Below, in pieces: positions 49,696-60,241 of a DNA stretch of 64,000 nt (within the stretch, counting starts at the first letter, position 1; the number at the start of each line of letters is the position of its first letter). Under the pieces are notes generated by a model, which worked only from the letters and a program-made list of their open reading frames with translations, was not told the origin of the DNA and did no database searches. Source of the stretch: Leptodactylus fallax (Eukaryota > Chordata > Amphibia > Anura > Leptodactylidae); contig CAMRHE010000067.1 of assembly GCA_947044405.1 (NCBI GenBank), positions 6,453,501 to 6,517,500 on the forward strand, written 5' to 3'. A program made the translations under genes and the position numbers.

Positions 49696-49890
49696 CAGTA
49701 TCATGTGACCGGTGGAGATGTCCATATTTGACTGCACAGGCTCCTCACTCCAGGACGATGTGCTGCTCCGTGCGGTAGGGCTGGCCATTGGTCCATCACT
49801 GAACTGGGATGAGATGCTATTGATGCGAGAACTGTGCAGAGGTTCTGGACGATCTGAAGACTTGACAGCCATCCGCTGACGGCACAGCTC
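49696..49890 (-). CDS. PTPRN2: PTPRN2 coding exon, cytoplasmic juxtamembrane segment
   Basis: This 195-bp exon encodes 65 codons, from [10 protein letters not shown] to STGHMIL. It is the first PTPRN2 exon of the window in transcript order. PTPRN2 is a granule membrane protein of neuroendocrine cells involved in dense-core vesicle content and secretion; this part faces the cytosol between the membrane span and the phosphatase-like domain. The stretch [17 protein letters not shown] is serine-rich, and [12 protein letters not shown] matches a block strongly conserved in PTPRN and PTPRN2. The words SDGP and [12 protein letters not shown] favour PTPRN2 over PTPRN. The acceptor is a pyrimidine tract ending in TTGTAG, the donor is CTG|GTAAGG, and both borders are phase 0. 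The preceding membrane-span exon was not found before the window edge. Confidence 0.95.
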
Positions 49891-50335
49891 CTACAAGGAT
49901 GGAGAGAGAGACACAATATGAATAATACGGAATTAATGTTGACCCCAAGGGAACTTTTTTGTCAGCTCATGCCAAGAAGCTGTATATTTTTAGTGTGGAT
50001 TTAAGAGAAAACCTGCCAGTCTTCTGCAGCCGACATGCAAGAACAGCATTCTGCACGTCATGTACTCATCTACGCTTACCCGATTCATACTGCTTATAAA
50101 CACACAGGAAAAAAAAGCTATGTGAAATCTCTGGCACATATCACTTGCCAGGTCTGGCTTAATTACCTATAATTTTGTCCTGCCAAGTTAATTGTTGATA
50201 AGTGAAGCGGCAGAATCCATGAACTAAAAAATACATACAGGACTAGAGATGGAACAAGAGGCTTGATTGCAAGAATTAACTAAGGTAGATTCTATACTGT
50301 ATATTTACTGCGACACTCCTGACTTATGTACAAGA

Positions 50336-50416
50336 TAGATAGCTAGAGAGATACAGTAGATATTAAATAGATATACATGAGCAGGGGAGATAGATAGATA
50401 GATATGTGGTAGATAA

Positions 50417-50463
<47 letters not shown>

Positions 50464-51080
50464 TGTAGTAGACAGATAGATATGAGATAGGAAGAAAAAC
50501 AGATATGAGATAGATAGATCAACAGATATATATAGATAGACATGAGATAGATATAAAATAGACAGAGATTAGATATATGTAGATAGATAGATAGATAGAT
50601 AGGATATTTTCAGAAATTGGAGTGCTGCCTCTATTTTTGATTTTGATTTTTTTTTAATTGGGGGTCTGGATCCATGCCTGAGGATTTTTTTTCCATCCAT
50701 AACTTTGGCAGTACTGCTATCTTTTGGATAAGATAGATAGATAATATATGGTAGACAGATATGAGATAGACAGATGGATAGATAGATCTATAGACATGAG
50801 ATAGATATAAAATAGACAGAAATTAGATAGATTATGGATATTAGATAGATAGATAGATAGATAGATAATATGTGGTAGATAGATATGAGATAGGAAGAAA
50901 GACAGATATGAGATAGACAGATGGATAGATAGAGCTATAGACATGATATAGGTATAAAATAGACAGATTACATAGATGTATAGATATTAGATAGATAGAT
51001 AGATAGATAGATATGAAAAAGATATTATATAGACAGATAAGTAGATAGATAAAGAGGTAGATAGAAATGAGCTTGACATG

Positions 51081-51121
<41 letters not shown>

Positions 51122-51155
51122 TGAAAAAGTTAGATAGATATATAGATAGATGTGA
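50336..51155 (-). repeat. (GATA)n microsatellite field
   Basis: Several clean GATA runs (about 50410-50463, 50583-50600, 50845-50868, 50990-51011, 51083-51121) lie in degraded GATA/AGAC sequence. About 50601-50725 is a non-repetitive interruption. Confidence 0.94.
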
Positions 51156-51980
51156 GCTTTACATGAACATACCGAGTTCATAAAGTTTATAGTTTTTCTT
51201 AGATATAGTCAATCCTGAGAAACAGAACTTCAAAGATAAAATGCAGTGCACCCCACTGAGGAGTATACTGATCATATTTAGAGTCCAAGGGTCATAAGTT
51301 TCTTTTATATATATCTATAATACAGATTATACTAATTAAACTTGCTGTTTTGTTGACCAGACTACCATAAAAAGCACTTATTTAGTAAGAGTACAAGATC
51401 TGCCAATCTTTACCTTTCTAGGAAGGCCTCCAATACAAATTCAATACATTATTGCAACATCACAACCCTCACATCACAAGCACTGGGCGGTCACCTCTAT
51501 AAACCTACAACATAACATCACGTGACAGAATATCACAAAATCCTGCTTTTTCCAAAGTTTCTCACTCTTCTGAACCTGGGATATGTTGAGCTCAGAAGAA
51601 AGGCATGGAAGGGCACATCTGAACAGTCACACAAAGCGGTGCAATTGCTTTCATGCTGGTTGGCATCCACCATTATATGAAGTGACATAGAGCCCATGAC
51701 AACACCCCAGCACGCAACTGCAAGGACTTTGTTGTGTACATGTTTTTTGATATTGCCATTACCTACAATTGCTGTCACAAATTGGAACAAAAAATGTTCT
51801 AGTAACCTTTTCTTAGAAACCTTAATCTATGATTTTTTTTTTTTTATTGGCTAGACAACCCAACCCAACCACTTCATTTAGGTGCAGGACAAGCATTCTT
51901 GGTGCCCAAGGTGATAGTTTCAGAATGCCGCTCATACACTGAATTCCAACACGATAACTTTTGGACAGAACATTGCTTTC

Positions 51981-52376
51981 TTAAAGGGGTTTTCCATGGC
52001 TAAAATATTGATGACCTTTCTTTAGTATTTTAGACCAGTAGAAATCCAACAACCAGGACCCCACAGATCAGCTATTCGACATAATGGTACTCCAGTGCTA
52101 CTTCTTCTTTACAGGCCTGTGATGTCACGTTCTATGGATTACATGGCCTGCTCACAGCTCAGTCCCGTTCAAGTGAATGGTGCTGAGTTACAATACAAAA
52201 CACAGCCTCTTTGTTGTGCTTGGTTAGTAGTGAGGAGGCCATAGCGCACAGTCAAACACTGTGATCTCTTCGAACAGCTGGTCGATGAGGATGCCAGTGT
52301 TGGACCACACCTCATCTGATATTGATGACCTCTCTGATGGATAAGTCATCAATATTTTAGCCTTGGAAAATCCCAA
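51981..52376. mobile_element. TTAA-type element
   Basis: Starts TTAAAGGGGTTTTCCATGG, followed by AAAATATTGATGACC. The right part GGATAAGTCATCAATATTTT and AGCCTTGGAAAATCCC is its inverse, but the final TTAA is lost. Confidence 0.75.
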
Positions 52377-54182
52377 CCATTATGACTAAAAGAGAACACT
52401 GACAGAAGGGGATGACAGAAATTTACGGCACATCATGAGCTCAGATCCTAGATAAATAGGAAGAGCACTACCCCCAAATTGGATGGTACTGGGAAAGTTT
52501 AATGTGAAAATAGAAGGAGTGGGTTACCCATTGCAACCAGCCGGGGTACCCCTAGTAATTTTACCTGTCTTTCCGTCTCTCTCACAACAGAAATTGGCCA
52601 TTAATATAAGCCAGAAACAAATGTTATTCCGAGCACGCTCCAGTCACCAGCATAGGCTCCTTTCTAAAATAAACTGAATTTGTTTTATATGAAAAATTGC
52701 CTTCAAATCCACCATGAGACCTTTCCTTAGATAATACTCTTGACATAAATTTCTTAGACAAGCAAGGTTATTGTCAGATCATTTTAGTGTAAGACACACG
52801 GAGGAATGTGACAGGAAAACATGCTAGATTTAAGATACACATCGAGGCCACATCAGGCTCATCTCCTAAAACCATTCCTTTGCCTTACTTGAACTCTCTG
52901 TGTCACTGACTAGTGTGCATACAGTGACCTACAGCAATCCACATGCAAATACTAATAAATCTAGAAATATACTGTAGGTTAATTCTATCACATGTAAGTC
53001 ATATATGTACAGGGAATTATCAGAAACCTTGTAATATATCTTACCAGAGTCAAATGCCTCTTTCTGTTCTTAGAGCATTTCTGTGTTCCCCTTCCCTCTG
53101 CTAAAATGACTTTAACTCTGAAAATCACTGCTCTATTCCTCTCTGGATGGACTGCAAATCATGTGACTCAGATGACTTATGTCTATAGAAGTCTATGGAG
53201 TGACAAGGGGGAAGCATAAGCAGAAGACGCAGGAGATAGTACAAGTAAGTAAAATGATGATGCAGGAGCGAAATAGGAACTTTGTATCTCAACCAAAGTA
53301 TGTTATTCACATCAGTATACATCAGTACTTCTTAGTATATGTCCTGCGTGGTCCTGCAGCTGTTTGTAAGTGCAAGAGGGAGAGTTATAGATCAGATTCT
53401 CCTCCACCCAAAACTTCAGACAGTATTGTAAATTCCAGATGTACCTTGCAAGAAAGGAAACTGCAAACTAATGCAGAATGCAAGTCATACAAGGACCAGA
53501 ATTGTTTTACTCTTCATGGACATGCACATACAAGTTGAACTTAAAAAGACAGGTACACTTAAAAAAAAAAAAAAATCTGCAATCTAATAGTAAACACCCC
53601 TTAAAACCTTCTGCATGTTATGATGTTTTTTTTTTCTCACCTGCTGTTAATAACATGCCATATCCCTGAGCAACAATGGGAGACCTTGTTACTATGGGGC
53701 CTAGAGCTCAGAGGAAGAAGCTCCTCGCCCTTTCTGACTGTATCACATATACATCTTTTTCAGTAAAGTCAGTGAGCCCATGCACACTCAAAGAGACACA
53801 AACAATCATAAACACCCGATGAATTTTGTGATCCACTTTGGACCCATCACCCACCACTAGGAAGTTGCCATCCTCCTCTTTTTGGTACTCCATGCTGTTG
53901 AGTGCTGTGCAGCCTCCTGCCTGGATGCTTACTGTGTCAATATGCCAAATGACCAAAAACTGAATTTCCAGTCTGGAGTTAGAATATTTGGCTAGGACTA
54001 CATAAATACTTTATATAAGGCAACGGACTGAGGGTTTGTTCATCCAGAAAAAAAGTTTTTACAAAACCACTAACTGTTCCCCCAGCTCTTCAGTTCCAAC
54101 ACACCAGTTCCAGAAATAGACATGGAAAGTGTTGGAACTTGGGATCGGTGAAGTGATTATGGCTTCTTTTATTGTGTTATAA

Positions 54183-54450
54183 CCAGGGCTCTGGAATTGG
54201 CAGGCCAAAATACGGACTCAGACTGTTATTTTTTTACAGCCCGACTTGGATTCCTGCTCCGACTCCGACTTCATTAATGGCTGAAAGCCATGGTCAGACA
54301 GAAGTAATAAAGTTTCTTTAATTCATGGAAAAAAATGCCAGTAATTGCATCATATTATTAAAAGTAATTAATCATGTTATTTCATAGCCAGAGTCGGTAA
54401 CTTTTTTCCGCAGCCAAAACTGACCCCCGACTACGACTCCACATCCCTGG
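54183..54450. mobile_element. Fold-back repeat with CCAGGGCT ... CCCTGG ends
   Basis: Left CCAGGGCTCTGGAATTGG and right GACTCCACATCCCTGG are diverged inverses. The sequence CTGCTCCGACTCCGACTTC inside is typical of a GTGGAGTCGGAGTCGG repeat. A fragment of the same family lies near 59880-59955. Confidence 0.65.
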
Positions 54451-54696
54451 CTATAACATGCTTAACTGTTGTTGTATGCAATCTCATAAGGAAATCATTG
54501 CGTTTATATGTCTGAAGTCTATTACAAAAAGTTTTATTCCAGTGGCGAGAGAGTGCTGAATATTTCTAGAATCATGACCATTACATACATACAAGTGCAC
54601 ACAGTATATACAGTCATGGTCATAGAGCAGGCCGTATAGCTGATCACATATATAGGTGTCAAAGTTTCCCATTATAGGTGGAAACTTTCATTAAAT

Positions 54697-54760
54697 AGTA
54701 GAGGTGAGCGAATTAATTTACTAAGTTCAAGATACACAATTTGCAGATTGATTTGTACGT
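54697..54760 (+). mobile_element. Fragment of the TAGAGATGAGC fold-back family
   Basis: TAGAGGTGAGCGAATTAATT resembles the left end of 3438-4004. The rest of the element is not recognisable. Confidence 0.45.
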
Positions 54761-55022
54761 CTTTAGCCATTACGAGACATTGGGGGAAGTAATTTGGTGG
54801 TTTTGATGGTTTCACCGGCTACATACTTTAAAGTTGTCAAGTCGATTCAGATTACAAATTGAGTATTTGACTGAATCTACATGAATGAATATATCACAAT
54901 GGAAAACAATGGGGTCATGCAGAAGAAAGCAGAATATACAGGGTAGGAGAGAATTAAAGTGAACTTGTCACATTGAGAATAGAGTGCAAGCGTGTTATAG
55001 AACAGGAGGAATTGAACATATT

Positions 55023-55024
<2 letters not shown>

Positions 55025-55054
<30 letters not shown>

Positions 55055-55055
55055 C
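55025..55055. repeat. (TA)n microsatellite
   Basis: An uninterrupted TA run; the DD38E Tc1 lies directly beside it. Confidence 0.9.
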
Positions 55056-55061
55056 TGTATA

Positions 55062-56691
55062 CAGTACAGACCAAAAGTTTGGACACACCTTCTCATTCCA
55101 AGAGTTTTCTGTATTTTCATGACTATAAAAATTGTAGATTCACATTGAAGGCATCAAAACTATGAATTAACACATGTGGAATTATATACTTAACAAAAAA
55201 GTGTAAAACAACTGAAAATATGTCTTATATTCTAGGTTCTTAAAAGTAGCCACCTTTTGCTTTGATTACTGCTTTGCACACTCTTGGCATTCTCTTGATG
55301 AGCTTCAAGAGGTAGTCACCTGAAATGGTCTTCCAACAGTCTTGAAGGAGTTCCCAGAGATGTTTAGCACTTGTTGGCCCTTTTGCCTTCACTCTGCGGT
55401 CCAGCTCACCCCAAACCATCTCGATTGGGTTCAGGTCTGGTGACTGTGGAGACCAGGTCATCTGGCGTAGCACCCCATCACTCTCCTTCTTGGTCCAATA
55501 GCCCTTACACAGTCTGGAGGTGTGTTTGGGGTCATTGTCCTGTTGAAAAATAAATGATGGTCCAACTAAACGCAAACCGGATGGAATAGCATGCCGCTGC
55601 AAGATGCTGTGGTAACCATGCTGCTTCGGTATTCCTTCAATTTTGAATAAATGACCAACAGTGTCACCAGCAAAGCACCCCCACACCATCACACCTCCTC
55701 CTCCATGCTTCACGGTGGGAACCAGGCATGTAGAGTCCATTCGTTCACCTTTTCTGCGTCGCACAAAGACACGGTGGTTGGAACCAGAGATCTCAAATTT
55801 GGACTCATCAGACCAAAGCACAGATTTCCACAGGTCTAATGTCCATTCCTTGTGTTCTTTAGCCCAAACAAGTCTCTTCTGCTTGTTGCCTGTCCTTAGC
55901 AGTGGTTTCCTAGCAGCTATTTTACCATGAAGGCCCGCTGCACACAGTCTCCTCTTAACAGTTGTTGTAGAGATGTGTCTGCTGCTAGAACTCTGTGTGG
56001 CATTGACCTGGTCTCTAATCTGAGCTGCTGTTAACCTGCGATTTCTGAGGCTGGTGACTCGGATGAACTTATCCTCCGCAGCAGAGGTGACTCTTGGTCT
56101 TCCTTTCCTGGGGCAGTCCTCATGTGAGCCAGTTTCTTTGTAGCGCTTGATGGTTTTGGCCACTGCACTTGGGGACACTTTCAAAGTTTTCCCAATTTTT
56201 CGGACTGACTGACCTTCATTTCTTAAAGTGATGACGGCCACTCGTTTTTCTTTACTTAGCTGCTTTTTTCTTGCCATAATACAAATTCTAACACTCCATT
56301 CAGTAGGACTGTCAGCTGTGTATCCACCTGACTTCTGAACAACACAACTGATGGTCCCAACCCCATTTATAAGGCAAGAAATCACACTTATTAAACCTGA
56401 CAGGGCACACCTGTGAAGTGAAAACCATTTCAGGTGACTACCTCTTGAAGCTCATCAAGAGAATGCCAAGAGTGTGCAAAGCAGTAATCAAAGCAAAAGG
56501 TGGCTACTTTTAAGAACCTAGAATATAAGACATATTTTCAGTTGTTTCACACTTTTTTGTTAAGTATATAATTCCCCATGTGTTAATTCATAGTTTTGAT
56601 GCCTTCAGTGTGAATCTACAATTTTTATAGTCATGAAAATACAGAAAATTCTTGGAATGAGAAGGTGTGTCCAAACTTTTGGTCTGTACTG
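55062..56691 (-). mobile_element. Complete Tc1-like transposon (DD38E type) with 268-bp inverted repeats
   Basis: This 1630-bp element sits in an AT microsatellite with TA on both sides. Its ends begin CAGTACAGACCAAAAGTTTG. The inverted repeats run 55062-55329 and 56424-56691, 268 bp each, with four mismatches by eye. They are unusually long and include the last 29 codons of the transposase, so the opposite end carries a second, convergent copy of the transposase tail. The intact frame and closely matched ends suggest a young copy. Related elements occur in fish, lampreys and frogs. Confidence 0.94.
55240..56277 (-). CDS. Tc1-like transposase, apparently intact, DD38E
   Basis: The frame encodes 345 residues from MARKKQLSKEKRVAVITLR; the open frame extends 36 codons upstream, but MARKK is the conserved start. 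Domains in order are paired-like DNA-binding helices, a GRPR motif at residues 59-62, and the DDE catalytic domain. The acid residues are Asp157 (WSDESKFE), Asp247 (QQDNDPKHT) and Glu286 (NPIEMVW), with 38 residues between the last two. That spacing is the hallmark of the DD38E group described as Intruder. GGGGVMVWGCFAGDT is the glycine-rich segment typical of Tc1. No inactivating change is visible. Confidence 0.93.
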   Translation of the reverse strand: MARKKQLSKEKRVAVITLRNEGQSVRKIGKTLKVSPSAVAKTIKRYKETGSHEDCPRKGRPRVTSAAEDKFIRVTSLRNRRLTAAQIRDQVNATQSSSSRHISTTTVKRRLCAAGLHGKIAARKPLLRTGNKQKRLVWAKEHKEWTLDLWKSVLWSDESKFEISGSNHRVFVRRRKGERMDSTCLVPTVKHGGGGVMVWGCFAGDTVGHLFKIEGIPKQHGYHSILQRHAIPSGLRLVGPSFIFQQDNDPKHTSRLCKGYWTKKESDGVLRQMTWSPQSPDLNPIEMVWGELDRRVKAKGPTSAKHLWELLQDCWKTISGDYLLKLIKRMPRVCKAVIKAKGGYF

Positions 56692-56701
56692 TATATATAT
56701 A

Positions 56702-57515
56702 CACACACACACGGACAAAATTGTTGGTACCCCTCGTTTAATGAAAGAAAAACCCACAATGGTCACAGAAATAACTTGAATCTGACAAAAGTAATTTGCC
56801 AAACTACATGTTGACAAGCCACAAAGCTTCTGGGAGAATGTCCTATGAACAGATGAGACAAAAATCTGGCATCTGGCACAGGGTGTCTTGAATCTGTGCA
56901 GGGTACAATGAAATCTCAAGACTATCAAGGGATTCTAGAGAGAAATGTGCTGCCCAGTGTCAGAAAGCTTGGTCTCAGTCTCAGGTCATGGGTCTTGCAA
57001 CAGGATAATGACCCAAAACACACAGCTAAAAACACCCAAGAATGGCTAAGAGGAAAACATTGGACTATTCTGAAGTGGCCTTCTATGAGCCCTGACCTAA
57101 ATCCTATTGAGAATCTTTGGAAGGAGCTGAAACATGCCGTCTGGAAAAGGCACCCTTCAAACCCGAGACAACTGGAGCAGTTTGCTCATGAGGAGTGGCC
57201 AAAATACCTGCTGAGAGGTGCAGAAGTCTCACTGACAGTTACAGGAATCGTTTGATTGCAGTGATTGCCTCAAAAGGTTGTGCAACAAAATATTAAGTTA
57301 AGGGAACCATCATTTCTGTCCAGGCCTGTTTCATGAGTTTTCTTTTTTTAAAAATTCTGTTGAAGCATGGTTGAAAAGCAATGTCTGACTTTCATTTGTT
57401 CATTTTCATAGAATTTTTATATATTATTACTTTTGTCAGATTCAAGTTATTTCTGTGACCATTGTGGGTTTTTCTTTCATTAAATGAGGGGCACCAACAA
57501 TTTTGTCCACGTGTG
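56702..57515 (+). mobile_element. Internally deleted Tc1-like transposon (DD34E type)
   Basis: This roughly 814-bp element begins only about ten bases after the DD38E element and is flanked by TA. Its ends contain GGACAAAATTGTTGGT and are inverted repeats of about 85-90 bp. The DNA-binding half of the transposase is missing, and a second gap falls after the CAGATGAGACAAAAAT stretch. The rest encodes the second catalytic Asp and the Glu. It cannot make its own transposase but keeps both ends. Confidence 0.9.
56896..57255 (+). pseudogene. Tc1-like transposase C-terminal remnant, DD34E
   Basis: The remaining 119-codon frame reads through QQDNDPKHTAKNTQEW and SPDLNPIENLWKELK. 34 residues separate the second Asp and the Glu, the classical Tc1 spacing. 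The first catalytic Asp and the whole DNA-binding region are gone, so the gene is dead. The tail ends early at GIV instead of continuing to the usual terminus. Confidence 0.9.
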
Positions 57516-57534
57516 TATATGTATATATGTATGG

Positions 57535-58110
57535 AAGGATTCAGTATAATTTGTAATTCACCTATTTTTATCTCTGCTTATTCTGGGCTTAGGCATGGGC
57601 GGTCCTACTCAGTGACTGACAGCGATCCGTGTACACAAAAAAAGAAAGGCGGTCAATGTCTGAGTAGCATCGCCCACTGGACTCCTAAACCCAGACTGAG
57701 TAAAGGTTGAAATTATATTAGATCTGTGGTCTGACACCTACCTCCCCCTTCAATTAGCTGGTACACAGAGAATGGAGCAGGAAGCAGACAGCTCTGTCCA
57801 CTGTGTAGTGTCCAACTGAGTCACTGCAGCTTAGCTACGATTCAAATGAACAGGAGTTGATATGCAGTACCTTGTTTGTTCACTACACAGAGAACGGAGC
57901 TGTCTGCTTCCTGCTCCATTTTCTGTGTATCAACTGCTGAGAACAGCTGATCGGTGGTGGTGTTAGGTGTCAGACTTCCACCTATCCTTAGGACAGATCA
58001 TCAATAATTTTTGGTCTGCAAAACCCTTTCAATCTTATCCCCCAAACCATATATCAGTCTGCTCAACTCCATGCTGCCTGCCAAGTACATTGTAATTTCA
58101 ACAGGATGGT
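57535..58110. repeat. Fold-back repeat, GGAGTCCAGTGGG family, interrupted copy
   Basis: CTTATTCTGGGCTTAGGC and CCCACTGGACTCCTAAACCC match the arms of 38440-38740. The match resumes at ATCTTATCCCCCAAACC after the TTAA-family insertion at 57716-58030. Confidence 0.62.
57716..58030. mobile_element. TTAA-family element inserted in another fold-back repeat
   Basis: It holds TGGTCTGACACCTACCTC at the left, a central inverted ACACAGAGAACGGAGC motif, AGAACAGCTGATCGGTGG and CCTTAGGACAGATCATCAAT at the right. It interrupts a repeat whose uninterrupted relative lies at about 38440-38740. Confidence 0.68.
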
Positions 58111-58400
58111 TTCCCTTTAAAGCAATCATCTAATTCCCACAAGCAATAAATGCTAGCAGTCTAATATAATAATAAATCTGTATATGTATATATAAATAAA
58201 AACAGGTGATATTAAATCAGTCAATGAAATAATTACAATGGGGCAATGTATCAAAAGTATTGCAAAGAAAAAGTGGAGGAGTTTCCATAGTAACCAATAA
58301 GAAAAGAAGAATTTTCAGTAATTGCTTTGGGCAAGTCATACATTTTTCCTTTGTCTGATACGTTATTGCACAATTATTACAGCAAACCAGCAGTGCTTGG

Positions 58401-58802
58401 TTAAGAGTTTTTTCTGGGCTAAAAATATTGATGACGTATCCTAATGATAGGTCACTAATATCACATTGGTGGAGGTCTGACACCCAGCGTCACTGATAAC
58501 TGTTCTCAGCACCTGTTACAGAGAGAATGGAGCAGGAAGCAGACAGCGCTGTTCTCTGTGTAGTGGTGGAACTGAGTCACTGCAGCTTAGGTACCATTCA
58601 AGTGAATAGGAGCGGATCTGCAGTACCTGATCTGGCCATTACACAGAGAACAACGCTGTCTGCTTCCTGTTCCATTCTCTGTATATCAGCTGCTGAGAAC
58701 AGCTGATCGGTGGAGGTGCTGGGGTCAGACCCCCAGATCTGACATTGATGTCCTATTCTTCGGATAGGGAATCAATATTTTGATCCTGGAAAGCCCTTTT
58801 AA
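58401..58802. mobile_element. Kolobok/T2-like MITE, full length
   Basis: TTAA at both ends. The ends TTAAGAGTTTTTTCTGGG and CTGGAAAGCCCTTTTAA are diverged inverses. Interior arms GAATGGAGCAGGAAGCAGAC and GTCTGCTTCCTGTTCCATTC form a strong inverted pair. This is the best reference copy for the other TTAA elements here. Confidence 0.82.
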
Positions 58803-59879
58803 TATACAGAAACCTAGCCGACTTGGAATTTAGCTTTGTGAATTTTTATCCCAAAAATAAGTACTGTATTCACTACTATTATACTTGCCTACTAGCATTA
58901 CCTACAGCTACAATTCTGATCTGCAGATTTCCATATATTCATTGAAGTTCTATTTACACCACATTCCATACTAGAACAGCACAGTACAAATGTCTGCATG
59001 GCTTCATATCACTTTGTTTTATGGTTACAACTACTATTCTACACTTTGGAGTTGTATAAATCAATCTGTCTGGGAAGAAAATAAAAAATCATAAAGTAAA
59101 TGACCTGTCTAGAGATTTCTAGCAGTGTGGACCTGCAGACCTAAGCTGTGGTCACCCATCTCGAGGCAATGTCCTGACCATTAAACCATTCCCTGGTCTT
59201 GTATATTAGTTGGAAGATGACAAATGTCAATGGCCCCACTCAGCGTGCTGTTTATAGAATGATGGAAATCTCACTTAAAACACATCCCATTTCCCCGGGC
59301 ACGTACACTAAGTGTATGGCTCTGCTGCCGAACATGTTCTGAAATGTCAAGGTCAGGGAAATGCAGGACTTCCTACCCTCTGTGAAATGGAATTTATATT
59401 GAGGTTCTTGTTTCACATGTATACGCCTCAGTTCAGTTTGGCAGTCAATTACCCATTTAACTATTTAATATATCTTAGGGGCATGGTGCCCCATATGGAG
59501 CGATCACTACTTCTTCTTCCATGACATCATGTTGTAAATTTTTAATTGCTTTGCTTTTCCAACTCCAGTACTCTCCAGGGCATTGTTAATCACGAAAAAT
59601 AAAGGTATCCAACCATTTACATATGTTCCTAACTGCTTATGGATGAAATACTGCAGGTGCAATTGACTTAAAGGTTTAGCTTGAAAATTCAGGAACCCGG
59701 TACAAAATGTGTGCAAGCACCCCTGAAACGTCCTATACCCTTGTATGATATACACTAAGAGGGCTGGCCTTAGGTTGCAATACCATCTATTGGAGCTCTA
59801 TTGGAGCGACTAGCCTGTTTTGTGAATTAGAGGATCTTTACTGCTTTTGACTGTCCATGGCTGTCCGCCATTTATGAGC

Positions 59880-59955
59880 AGAAGTCGGAGTCAGGCTATG
59901 AAAAAATATAAAAGTCAGAGTTGGTGGTTTGGCCTATCGACTCCACAGCCCTACT
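59880..59955 (+). repeat. Fragment of the GGAGTCGG fold-back family
   Basis: AGAAGTCGGAGTCAGGCTAT on the left and CGACTCCACAGCCCTAC on the right frame a short centre. Confidence 0.5.
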
Positions 59956-60216
59956 GTCTAGTCCGACATCCTGTCCTGTGGAGAGGCATCTCCATAGGTT
60001 TGGCCCTAATGTGTGAGCTTGGGGATTATGGTCTATGTTTAGCTAGGCCATTATGGTCAGTGATGCCAGTACAGGTCACATACCCATAAGTTAGTGTAGA
60101 TATCAGGCAGCACACTTAAGGTGGGTGCATGTTCCTGGGGGGCTAGCCACATACCCTCAAAATGCCAAAAAGCAGAAGAAGAAAAGAACACCATCCCTGG
60201 CTGCACCTTATAGAGC

Positions 60217-60241
60217 CTGATGAAGGGGTAATACCTGAAAC
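60217..60241 (+). ncRNA. Hammerhead-like motif (CTGATGA ... GAAAC)
   Basis: CTGATGA, then AGG and CCT as a 3-bp stem around GGTAATA, then GAAACGTTGC. The core spacing fits a hammerhead here without an extra base. No convincing stem I or III partner was found nearby. An AATAAA and a TGGAGTCTTGTC phrase follow about 100-130 bp on. Confidence 0.35.

Noticed and set aside
50336..51155. Regularly spaced repeats resembling a CRISPR array
   Set aside because: The unit is 4-bp GATA in a vertebrate intron; no repeat-spacer structure.
55371..55930. Plus-strand frames across the DD38E element
   Set aside because: They are antisense shadows of the transposase on the minus strand.
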